From contig NZ_FYDO01000016.1 in the NCBI RefSeq assembly GCF_900187615.1, positions 62,001-126,000 of the forward strand: DNA of 64,000 nt. The letters run 5' to 3'. Origin of the DNA: Pseudomonas sp. Irchel s3f7 (GTDB lineage Bacteria > Pseudomonadota > Gammaproteobacteria > Pseudomonadales > Pseudomonadaceae). The translations under genes and the position numbers were made by a program. Under the pieces are notes generated by a model. It worked only from the letters and a program-made list of their open reading frames with translations. It was not told the origin of the DNA and ran no database searches. Position 1 is the stretch's first letter. Each line of letters starts with the position of its first letter. Positions 52,976 to 60,116 of this stretch are shown here, piece after piece.

Positions 52976-53646
52976 ACGGCGAACCTTTTTTGCAGACGCT
53001 TGACCAGCAGCGAGGCGGAAAAGCTGATGATGAAGTACACGAGACCCGCGAAAATCAGGAACTCATTGGAGCGGCCAATGATGTCGCCACTGGCGCGCGA
53101 AGCATTGAGGAAGTCCACCAGGCCGACGGCGTAGACCAGCGAGGTGTCCTGAAACAGGATGATGCTCTGTTGCAGCAACAGCGGTGTCATCTTGCGGAAC
53201 GCTTGCGGCAGGATGATCAGGCGCATCATCTGGCCGTACGTCATGCCCAGCGCCTGGGCAGCGCCCATCTGACCCTTGGGTATCGACTGCACACCGGCAC
53301 GGACGATTTCGCAGAAGTACGCCGCTTCGAACATCATGAACGCCACGATGCAGGAGGCGAACGCGCCGATCGGCGTGTCTTCGCCAGTGATCCAGCGCAG
53401 CACGAACGGTACCGCCAGGTAGAACCAGGTGATCACCAGCAGCAACGGGATCGAGCGGAAGTAGTTAACGTAGGCGCCGGCCAGGTTCGACAGCAGTTTG
53501 TTGTGCGACAGACGGCACAGCGCCAGGATAGTGCCGAGGATGATCCCGCCGATCACGCCCATGACCATCAGCTTGAGGGTCATGACCATGCCGTTCCACA
53601 GACCCGGCAGGGACGGGATGATGCCCGAGAAGTCGAATTCCATCAT
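52972..53646 (-). CDS. aatM: Glutamate/aspartate permease AatM
   Basis: Inner-membrane permease of the HisM/GltK family. The 224 residues have about five helices and the EAA loop PKGQMGAAQALGMTYGQMMRLIILPQA. Overlaps aatP and aatQ by 4 bases each, so translation is coupled. Confidence 0.94.
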   Translation of the reverse strand: MMEFDFSGIIPSLPGLWNGMVMTLKLMVMGVIGGIILGTILALCRLSHNKLLSNLAGAYVNYFRSIPLLLVITWFYLAVPFVLRWITGEDTPIGAFASCIVAFMMFEAAYFCEIVRAGVQSIPKGQMGAAQALGMTYGQMMRLIILPQAFRKMTPLLLQQSIILFQDTSLVYAVGLVDFLNASRASGDIIGRSNEFLIFAGLVYFIISFSASLLVKRLQKRFAV

Positions 53647-54389
53647 TTACCCCCTACGGAAATCAGGCCCGGTACGGCGACTTTCTTCTCGACCAGACGC
53701 ATCAGCAACATCAGGCTCATGTTCAGGGTGAAGTAGATCAGCGTGGCCAGGGTGAAGGCTTCGAACAGGTTGGCGGAGAACTCGGCGGTCTGTTTGGTTT
53801 GCGCGAGCAATTCCATCAAACCGATCAGCGAGGCCACGGAGGTGTTCTTGAAGACGTTCAGGAATTCCGAGGTGAGTGGCGGAATGATGATCCGGTAGGC
53901 CTGGGGCAGCAGCACGTTCCAGTAGATCTGTGGCAGCTTGAAACCCATGGCGCGGGCCGCGGATTCCTGGCCTTTTGGCAGCGCCTGGATACCGGTGCGC
54001 ACCTGTTCGCAAACGCGGGCGGTAGTGAACAGGCCCAGGCACACGACGACGCTGAGGAAGGCCGAGGTGGTCGGGTTCAGATCCTGCTTGTACCACTCTT
54101 GCAAGTCGGCCGGCAGCAGGTCAGGTACCAGGAAGTACCAGATGAACAGCTGAACCAGCAGCGGCACGTTACGGAAGAGTTCGACGTAGCAGGTGGCGAT
54201 GCCCGATACGATGCGGTTCGGCACGGTACGCATGACGCCCAGGATCGAACCCAGTGTCAGGGCGATGATCCAGGCCGCGATGGCGATGCCGATGGTCCAC
54301 GCCAGACCGGTCACGTACCAGTCGAGATAGGTCTCGCTGCCCACGCCGGTGGACTTGAAGAACACGCCCCAGTCCCAGTTGTAATTCAT
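53643..54389 (-). CDS. aatQ: Glutamate/aspartate permease AatQ
   Basis: Second permease subunit (GltJ type), 248 residues, with EAA loop PKGQESAARAMGFKLPQIYWNVLLPQA and C-terminal helix LMLLMRLVEKKV. The N-terminus NYNWDWGVFFKSTGVGSETYLDW is typical of the family. It lies 193 bases after aatJ with a stem-loop between. Confidence 0.94.
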   Translation of the reverse strand: MNYNWDWGVFFKSTGVGSETYLDWYVTGLAWTIGIAIAAWIIALTLGSILGVMRTVPNRIVSGIATCYVELFRNVPLLVQLFIWYFLVPDLLPADLQEWYKQDLNPTTSAFLSVVVCLGLFTTARVCEQVRTGIQALPKGQESAARAMGFKLPQIYWNVLLPQAYRIIIPPLTSEFLNVFKNTSVASLIGLMELLAQTKQTAEFSANLFEAFTLATLIYFTLNMSLMLLMRLVEKKVAVPGLISVGGK

Positions 54390-54535
54390 TAGGGTCTCCC
54401 CTCAGATCGATCGATATACAAATGCCCGCTTGGGGAAGCTCCGTTCCCGCCTGAACCTTGAAGATCAGGCACACACGATCGGCTCGACAGCCACCGGTCC
54501 GAGTGTTTCCAGAAATGCCAGCAGGGAGTGACAAC

Positions 54536-54565
54536 CTCCTGAAAGGACGCAGGCCCTCTCAGGAG
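54536..54565 (-). terminator. Stem-loop between aatJ and aatQ
   Basis: Stem CTCCTGA/TCAGGAG, extendable by AACCT/AGGTT with a 3-base bulge, lies just after the aatJ stop. No strong T run follows, so it more likely stabilises or partly ends the aatJ message, giving more binding protein than permease. Confidence 0.55.
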
Positions 54566-54582
54566 ATAAGGTTAGTCAGAAA

Positions 54583-55497
54583 TCAGGACTTCTTGTCGTC
54601 AGCCGCTTTATCAGTCGGATTGGCGATAAGGGCCTTGAGCTCGTCGCTCATCGGGAAGTTCAGGTTCAGGCCTTTTGGCGGGATTGGCTGCATGAACCAT
54701 TTTTCGTAGATCTTGTTGATCTCGCCCGATGCGTAGGTGGCCTTGATGGCGTCATCCACAGCCTTTTTGAACGGCTCGTCGCCTTTGCGCACCATGCAGC
54801 CGTAGATTTCGTACGACTGTGGCGTGCCGGTCACGGCCCAGTCACTGGCTTTCTTGGCCTTGGCCGCTTCACCGGCCAGCAGGGCGTCGTCCATCATGAA
54901 GGCCACGGCACGGCCGGTTTCCAGCATCTGGAAGGACTCGCCATGGTCTTTGGCGGAGATGACGTTCATGCCCATCTGCTTGTCGGCATTCATCGCCTTG
55001 AGGATGCGCTCGGACGTGGTGCCAGCGGTGGTCACGACGTTCTTGCCTTTCAGGTCGTCGAAATCCTTGTACTTGGAGTCTGCCTTGGACAGCAGACGGG
55101 TACCGATTTCGAAGATGCCGACGGAGAAGTCAACTTGCTGCTGACGCTCGACGTTGTTGGTGGTGGAACCGCACTCGAGGTCCACGGTGCCGTTCTGCAC
55201 CAGCGGGATACGGGTTTGCGAAGTCACCAGGTTGTATTTGACCTGGAGGTTGGGCATGTCCAGGTCTTTTTTGATGGCTTCGACGACTTTCAGCTGGATG
55301 TCGTGGGAGTAGCCGACCGGTTTGCCGGAAGCGTCTGCAATGTAGGAAAACGGAATGGAAGCGTCGCGATGGCCCAGGGTGATGGTGCCGGACTCTTTGA
55401 TCTTCTTCAGGGTGCCGGTGAGTTCGGCGGCGAAAACTGGCGTGCTGATCAGAGCGGCAGCAATGGCTGCGCCCAGGATATGGGGAACGATGCGCAT
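54583..55497 (-). CDS. aatJ: Glutamate/aspartate-binding protein AatJ
   Basis: Periplasmic family 3 solute-binding protein for acidic amino acids. From the ATG at 55497, preceded by GAGGAAAA, it has 304 residues with a signal peptide (MRIVPHILGAAIAAALISTP to FA). The ligand-fold start is TLKKIKESGTITLGHRDASIPFSY. The ATG at 55539 would add 14 charged residues before the signal peptide and is rejected. It is the first gene of the transporter operon, with a sigma-54 promoter 116 bases upstream. Confidence 0.94.
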   Translation of the reverse strand: MRIVPHILGAAIAAALISTPVFAAELTGTLKKIKESGTITLGHRDASIPFSYIADASGKPVGYSHDIQLKVVEAIKKDLDMPNLQVKYNLVTSQTRIPLVQNGTVDLECGSTTNNVERQQQVDFSVGIFEIGTRLLSKADSKYKDFDDLKGKNVVTTAGTTSERILKAMNADKQMGMNVISAKDHGESFQMLETGRAVAFMMDDALLAGEAAKAKKASDWAVTGTPQSYEIYGCMVRKGDEPFKKAVDDAIKATYASGEINKIYEKWFMQPIPPKGLNLNFPMSDELKALIANPTDKAADDKKS

Positions 55498-55612
55498 CAA
55501 ATTTTCCTCGACATTGTTTTTTTTATGGAGCCAGTTCACCGGCCCTTTTGTGCTGCAGCTACCTGAGCGCTATTGAGTGTGTGCGCAAAGGTCATTCATC
55601 GAAGAAGTGTAG

Positions 55613-55628
55613 AGCATGACTCGTGCCA
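55613..55628 (-). promoter_or_regulatory. Sigma-54 promoter of aatJ
   Basis: On the minus strand TGGCACGAGTCATGCT fits TGGCAC-N5-TTGCT with one mismatch and the exact GG-to-GC spacing of ten bases. Transcription would start near 55601, giving a leader of about 105 bases. Confidence 0.85.
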
Positions 55629-55645
55629 GACCAGTCTGAAATGGT

Positions 55646-55658
55646 CAAAGCATTGATT
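55646..55658 (-). promoter_or_regulatory. IHF site between enhancer and promoter
   Basis: AATCAATGCTTTG on the minus strand is a full match to WATCAA-N4-TTR and is next to an AT-rich tract (55657-55680). Bending here would bring AauR to the polymerase. Confidence 0.7.
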
Positions 55659-55704
55659 AATAAGGAAATTAAATTTTTATGGCGCTGATATTCCGATTGA
55701 AAGA

Positions 55705-55749
55705 TCCGGTTAACCGAACCGACCGGCAGGTCGCGTTCGGAAAACCGAA
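55705..55749. promoter_or_regulatory. Two AauR-type upstream activator sites
   Basis: TTCGG-AAAA-CCGAA (55736-55749) is a perfect copy of the inverted repeat TTCGG-N4-CCGAA reported for AauR. TCCGG-TTAA-CCGAA (55705-55718) matches with one change. Their centres are 31 bases apart, about three helical turns, on one DNA face, about 80-130 bases upstream of the sigma-54 promoter. Confidence 0.8.
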
Positions 55750-55775
55750 TGGTGAGCTTGTAATGCATTGCTTTT

Positions 55776-55855
55776 CGTAGGAGCCGGCTTGCTGGCGATA
55801 GCGCTCTCGAGGTCGCCATCGTCGGAACGCCGCCCGCAGCAAGCCGGCTCCTACG
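55776..55855. repeat. Paired REP near the opgD stop
   Basis: Cores GTAGGAGCCGGCTTGCTGGCGA and GCAGCAAGCCGGCTCCTAC inverted around about 30 bases, between opgD and the aatJ control region. Confidence 0.82.
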
Positions 55856-55864
55856 GGGTGACAG

Positions 55865-57490
55865 TCACGGATATTTGCGTTTGTCCGGCGCTGGCGGGAA
55901 GTACTGGTACAACCAGGTTTCACTTAACGTGCGGTCATTGGTACGGATGAACAGACGCAGCTCGACGGGCTCGACGCTGTCGTTGGTCGGGTACCAGTCA
56001 AACAGGATGCGGTAGCCCTTGATGTCGTCGAGTTTCAGAATGCTGAAATCCTTGACCTCGCCGTTCGAGCAGGTCACGACCGGCTCGATGCCCGTCCCTT
56101 CCGGCAGGCGGTCCAGGCCGCCGCCGTTGAAGTCCACGGCAAAGCGTCGCGCCCAGACCGGCGGATAGTGTTCGCCCGGCGCCCAGCCCTCGGTGAAACC
56201 GCCCATCCCCGAACGGGTCGCCTGCACCCGCGCCAGTGGCGTGCTGACCGGCGGCAATGCGCTCCAGTAGAGCTTGTAGCCGTAGTTCAGCGAATCGCCG
56301 GCGGCCACCGGTTTTTTCGGTGTCCAGAAGGCGACGATGTTGTCCATGGTTTCGCCGGTCGTTGGAATTTCCAGCAGGTCGATCGAGCCTTCGCCCCACG
56401 CGGTGGTGGGCTCGACCCACAGGCTCGGGCGGCGGCTGTACCAGTCGACCGTGTCCTGATAGCTGGCGAATTCGTGATCGGTCTGCACCAGGCCGAAGCC
56501 TTTCGGGTCTTTGTCGGCGAAAGCGTTGAACTGCAACGTGGCCGGGTTGTTCAGCGGGCGGCAGATCCACTCGCCGTTGCCGCGCCACATGGCCAGTCGA
56601 TCCGAGTCGTGGATTTGCGGGTGAATGGTGTCGCACATCCGGCGCTCGTGGGTGCCGCAGCTGAACATGCTGGTCATCGGCGCGATGCCCAGTTGATCGA
56701 TGGCGGTACGCGCATTGACGTGGGCGTCGACCTCCATCACCACGCGTTCAGCCTGGCAATCGATATCAAAGCGATAGGCGCCGGTGGCGCTCGGCGAGTC
56801 GAGCAGGGCGTAGACCACGAAGCGGGTGCTGTTCTTGTCCGGGGTTTCGAACCAGAACTTGGTGAAGTCGGGGAATTCTTCACGCTTCTTGGCGTAAGTG
56901 TCGATGGCCAGGCCACGAGCCGACAGGCCATATTGGCCAGTGGCGTCCACCGCACGGAAATAGCTGGCGCCGAGGAAGGACACCACATCGTGCTTGTCCA
57001 GTTCCGGGGCCTTGAACAGTTTGAAACCCGAGAAACCCAAGTCACCCTTGAGCTGCGCGGTATCGACCGTGGTGTTTTCATAGTTGAACAGCGAAGGACG
57101 GAAATGCACCTCGCGGGCCATCCGGGTTTTCGGGTCGACGCTGTACATGCGCACCGGTTGCTTGAAACCCATGCCGACGTGGAAGAACTGCACGTCCAGT
57201 TGGCCCTTGAGGTCCTTCCACAACGAATGATTGCCGTCGTAGCGGATCGCATTGAAGTTCTGCGGGGTCATGGTCGCCAGCGTCGGCGGCAGCACCTGTT
57301 TGGTGTCCTGATAGCGATTGCTGGCCAGTTGCTTGGCCTGCACTTTCAGCGCTTCGAAATCAAAGGCCCTGGCCTCGCCATCGGCGGTGTCAGACGCGGC
57401 CCAGGCCCGGGCGGCCAGCAGACCGGTGGCCGAAAGACCGGTGTAAGCCGCAATGGCCATGGACGCTTTGAGCAAATTCCTGCGATGCAT
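55865..57490 (-). CDS. opgD: Periplasmic glucan biosynthesis protein OpgD
   Basis: Works on the backbone of osmoregulated periplasmic glucans. From the ATG at 57490 it has 541 residues with a twin-arginine signal (HRRNLLKASMAIAAYTG). The conserved MdoG/MdoD domain follows, starting FDFEALKVQAKQLASNRY. An AGG lies 9 bases ahead; a longer frame from 57580 would bury the signal. OpgD is the OpgG paralogue exported by Tat. An OpgC-type gene lies 24 kb away in the window. Confidence 0.93.
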   Translation of the reverse strand: MHRRNLLKASMAIAAYTGLSATGLLAARAWAASDTADGEARAFDFEALKVQAKQLASNRYQDTKQVLPPTLATMTPQNFNAIRYDGNHSLWKDLKGQLDVQFFHVGMGFKQPVRMYSVDPKTRMAREVHFRPSLFNYENTTVDTAQLKGDLGFSGFKLFKAPELDKHDVVSFLGASYFRAVDATGQYGLSARGLAIDTYAKKREEFPDFTKFWFETPDKNSTRFVVYALLDSPSATGAYRFDIDCQAERVVMEVDAHVNARTAIDQLGIAPMTSMFSCGTHERRMCDTIHPQIHDSDRLAMWRGNGEWICRPLNNPATLQFNAFADKDPKGFGLVQTDHEFASYQDTVDWYSRRPSLWVEPTTAWGEGSIDLLEIPTTGETMDNIVAFWTPKKPVAAGDSLNYGYKLYWSALPPVSTPLARVQATRSGMGGFTEGWAPGEHYPPVWARRFAVDFNGGGLDRLPEGTGIEPVVTCSNGEVKDFSILKLDDIKGYRILFDWYPTNDSVEPVELRLFIRTNDRTLSETWLYQYFPPAPDKRKYP

Positions 57491-57905
57491 AAATACAACC
57501 TGTCGTGAACAATCCCGCGCCGTTCCTGGCACGTGCTGGATCAGAAATATCGGTTCGGACATGCCTTCGGCCAAACACAACGGACTTTTAAACAGATGCC
57601 CAACAGCTTAAACCGTTCGATTGCAGAGCAAAATTGATTGATGGCAAGACGCTGGCGCTGGAATGAAACAAGAAGTGTCGGGAAAGATTTCCGACAGCGT
57701 CTTCTGAATTACAGGGCATTTCTGCTTTTTTCGACTAATTACTCTAAAAACCACTTTTCAGCGCCCGGATTATTTCTATCCTGTGTACATGACCGGTTTA
57801 TGCCCTTCGGGCCGGTGCGGTTCAGTTGGCACGAGGCGCTGCTGAAAAAGGGTGAGGGCGATGCGGTTTCTGAAGTTTTCTTTGACGTAGAGAAGGACAT
57901 CGTCC
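57491..57905. other. Gene-free stretch of about 415 bases
   Basis: Divergent promoters of opgD and the small plus-strand gene are expected here. A minor hairpin TGTCGG/CCGACA lies near 57678-57699. Short frames at 57638-57931 and others have no family character, and I see no RNA gene. Confidence 0.4.
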
Positions 57906-58091
57906 ATGTCGAAAGTACAAGGCATCACTGAAATGTTGGGAATCTTTCCGTGCCTGGCCATGGGACGACGAAGGCGCCGATTGAATTCCGAAGAGCTGAA
58001 ACTGGTGGAGCGCTATCGGGAACTGTCGGAAAGCGACCGGATCGCGATGAGGTATCTGGTGGATGCGATGAGGAGTGTTTCGCGGTTTTGA
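57906..58091 (+). CDS. Small conserved Arg-rich protein
   Basis: A 61-residue protein, preceded by GAGAAGGA about 10 bases ahead. It has a hydrophobic head (ITEMLGIFPCLAMG), a run of five arginines (residues 21-25), then a helical LNSEELKLVERYRELSESDRIAMRYLVDAM. I believe similar small proteins occur in other pseudomonads, but I know no function. The C-terminal part resembles short helical tails of HTH regulators (inference). Confidence 0.7.
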   Translation: MSKVQGITEMLGIFPCLAMGRRRRRLNSEELKLVERYRELSESDRIAMRYLVDAMRSVSRF

Positions 58092-58140
58092 AAAGGAGGG
58101 GCATTCAGTCGCAGCAAAGTTGTCGCGGCTGGGTGCTTTT

Positions 58141-58431
58141 TTACCAATCTTGCGAGCGCTCCATTCGCTGATGCAGCACTCGCAAAACTTGAATTTGCCC
58201 ATGGGTAAATCGGTATGGGGCAATGAAGGGATAACGATCTAGTACCAGCTCTCGCACATCGGGCATGACGGAAGGTCTGCCTGAACCGGGAAACAGTTCC
58301 AGTTGTTGGAACGACTGCAAGATCGTCGAGATGATCTTTATGGCGGACTCCGCGCCAACAGACGCTCGGTAGTGCTCATGAATATTGTCGAGGTCGCTTT
58401 CAGCTTTTTCCGTCAGTACTACTTTCGGCAC
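58141..58431 (-). CDS. ParE/RelE-family toxin
   Basis: A 96-residue toxin with the family start PKVVLTEKAESDLDNIHEHY, the middle GSGRPSVMPDVRELVLDRYPFIAPYR and end VLRVLHQRMERS. Members poison gyrase (ParE) or cut mRNA (RelE); the pattern is closest to ParE. Its first 32 bases overlap the end of the antitoxin gene, giving coupled translation. Confidence 0.88.
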   Translation of the reverse strand: MPKVVLTEKAESDLDNIHEHYRASVGAESAIKIISTILQSFQQLELFPGSGRPSVMPDVRELVLDRYPFIAPYRFTHGQIQVLRVLHQRMERSQDW

Positions 58432-58657
58432 GTTTTTCCCACTTAGCCTTCACGGCGTCCAGATCGGTGAGTTTTCCAGCATCGGCATCGGCGATACCCT
58501 CGCAGATGGCTTGTAGATGCCAGGACTCGGCTTCCACATATCGAACCAGTGCACGTTTGAGATGATATTGACGGTCGCGATCAGTGGCTGCGGCCAGTTG
58601 ATCTAACTGTTGAGCCAGAAGCTCTTCCACGCGAAAAGATAAAACGGGCGAGGCCAT
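58400..58657 (-). CDS. Ribbon-helix-helix antitoxin
   Basis: An 85-residue protein with an N-terminal RHH (SPVLSFRVEELLAQQLDQLAAATDRDRQYHLKRAL) that should bind DNA as a dimer, and a C-terminal toxin-binding tail (ADAGKLTDLDAVKAKWEK). The ATG at 58657 directly precedes the RHH strand; an upstream ATG at 58672 is possible. First gene of the pair with the ParE-type toxin. Confidence 0.85.
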   Translation of the reverse strand: MASPVLSFRVEELLAQQLDQLAAATDRDRQYHLKRALVRYVEAESWHLQAICEGIADADAGKLTDLDAVKAKWEKRAESSTDGKS

Positions 58658-58684
58658 AGCGGCTTTCCTCAATGTGTATACGCT

Positions 58685-58699
58685 GTAAACTACGTAAAC
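58685..58699. promoter_or_regulatory. Candidate antitoxin operator
   Basis: Direct repeat GTAAAC-TAC-GTAAAC lies 28 bases upstream of the antitoxin start. RHH proteins bind such short tandem repeats for autoregulation. Confidence 0.45.
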
Positions 58700-58909
58700 A
58701 CCCTAGGTTGTGCCGTGATGTTCGTCAACCCTCACCACGTGCTTGGGTAGAAGACACTCTAGCCAGTGATACCGCAGTGGACGTAGGGGAAATGTTGCGA
58801 GTGATTGCCTTGTAAGCAGATTGTCCTGGCATTGAGGCAGACGCAGTTATCGACTCGCCTTTCATTTCACATCTCTCCGGATGCTGCAATGCTGTGGTCA
58901 TACGGCAAA

Positions 58910-58935
58910 CGGGGCAGGCTGTGGCGTCTGCCCCG
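58910..58935 (-). terminator. Terminator of the Bro-N gene
   Basis: An 8-bp stem CGGGGCAG/CTGCCCCG with a 10-base loop lies 22 bases past the stop of the minus-strand Bro-N gene, followed on that strand by TTTG. Confidence 0.65.
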
Positions 58936-58956
58936 TGGTCATTAACGACTCAAGCC

Positions 58957-59463
58957 TCAGCGGCAGGTGCCTGCAACCGGATAGGGACGTTGCACCTGCA
59001 TCAACTCAGGCATGTCGCGCCATTTGACCCAGGCGTGATGTTGGTAATGCAGCAAGGGCACTGAAACTCCAGCCCAATTCAGGGAACTCAGGCTTGGCAG
59101 GTTTTCCACAGGCGCTGATTTCGCATCACGTAGCGAGGGGATGACTTCGTTGCTCAGCCATTGGCGCAGGTTGCGGTTTTCCGGGACGAAGTGGTGAACC
59201 AGCAGGGCGTACATGCCTGACTCACTGATCATCAGTGCTTCGACCGTTTTGCCGTCCTTGCGCAGCCAGACGCTGCGACGCTGGTCGGGGTCGAGTTTCA
59301 AGGTGAGGCGTTCATTGAGCGGTTTGCCCATCAGGCGACCAAGGTCCTGGGCGCAGAACCAGGCTTGGTTGTCTTGCATGAAGGCGTGGAGGAAACGGTT
59401 GTGGCGGGTAAAGACGGTGGGAGTGAAATAAGGAAGGGGCGAGTCTTGAAAGTGCATTGGCAT
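58957..59463 (-). CDS. Bro-N (BRO family) domain protein
   Basis: A 168-residue protein with the N-terminal BRO/antirepressor domain of phages and viruses: FLHAFMQDNQAWFCAQDLGRLMGKPLNERLTLKL and the end VIPSLRDA. The C-terminal 50 residues are of no known family. The ATG at 59463 has CGGAAAA upstream; a second ATG is at 59457. Such genes occur singly on Pseudomonas chromosomes and are thought to bind DNA. The leader is highly structured (59473-59570). Confidence 0.8.
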   Translation of the reverse strand: MPMHFQDSPLPYFTPTVFTRHNRFLHAFMQDNQAWFCAQDLGRLMGKPLNERLTLKLDPDQRRSVWLRKDGKTVEALMISESGMYALLVHHFVPENRNLRQWLSNEVIPSLRDAKSAPVENLPSLSSLNWAGVSVPLLHYQHHAWVKWRDMPELMQVQRPYPVAGTCR

Positions 59464-59472
59464 GGCGTGATT

Positions 59473-59570
59473 TTCCGTTTTGACTTGGAAAGTCGCCCCC
59501 AACCCTTCGACGGGTTGGGTGGCGGACCGAGTGGCGTTCGAAGTCGGGACACTTCCAGGTCAAAACGGAA
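59473..59570 (-). promoter_or_regulatory. Structured leader of the Bro-N gene
   Basis: Arms of about 20 bases (TTCCGTTTTGACTTGGAAAG at 59473-59492 and its near complement at 59551-59570) enclose an inner 8-bp hairpin CCCAACCC/GGGTTGGG (59498-59519). The left end is ten bases from the start codon, so the structure would include the ribosome-binding site. A third copy of CCGTTTTGACTTG is at 59655-59667. Confidence 0.6.
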
Positions 59571-60027
59571 GCCGAAAGGCCCGCGCCACACGGCCCGCCA
59601 TAATGCAGAACTGAAGGCATAAAGCAGCCACAGTCCTATGGGGGCACACGAGCACCGTTTTGACTTGTTCCGGCTTCGACTCCGGGCCGCTGATTTGGCA
59701 GCGACGGAACAAAGCCTATCGGTCAGGCACTCGCGGCGCCAAGTCTACTCTGGCGACGCGTGTCGTAGGAATCGAGGGTTTTTCAGGAAGGTTGCATCTG
59801 TAGGAATTTCCTGTTTTTGCACTTGCTACAGAGAAGCGGCACCTGAGGTGCAGTTTTTCAGTTAGTTATTCGAATATTGGGAATACGTAATCCTACGATC
59901 AGCGGCGGTTACAGAGGTGACGGGGCCTTGGGGGCGCCGCCCGGATCGGTGGTTATTGTTTTGTTTTCTTTGGGGTGGAGCCTGGTGGTGCGTACTGCCG
60001 GTTTCTGCCTTGAAACCGAGGTGACCC
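59571..60027. other. Gene-free stretch upstream of the Bro-N gene
   Basis: About 450 bases with no credible gene. It holds a direct copy of CCGTTTTGACTTG (59655-59667) and AT-rich sequence near 59830-59890. A 62-codon open frame at 59877-60065 ends inside a REP and has no family character. Confidence 0.4.
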
Positions 60028-60109
60028 CTATCGCTGGCAAGCCAGCTCCTACAGGTTTTGTGTGAGTCAGGAACGACGCGGACGTGTAGGAGCCGGCTTG
60101 CTGGCGATG
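60028..60109. repeat. Paired REP in tail-to-tail arrangement
   Basis: TATCGCTGGCAAGCCAGCTC precedes GTAGGAGCCGGCTTGCTGGC, so the arms face the opposite way to the other pairs (GTAGGAGC inside). Confidence 0.8.
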
Positions 60110-60116
60110 CTTTTTC

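Noticed and set aside
57638..57931. 97-residue frame before the small Arg-rich gene
   Set aside because: No ribosome-binding site and it overlaps the better supported gene at 57906.
59877..60065. 62-residue frame upstream of the patD end
   Set aside because: Ends in a REP and has no family character.
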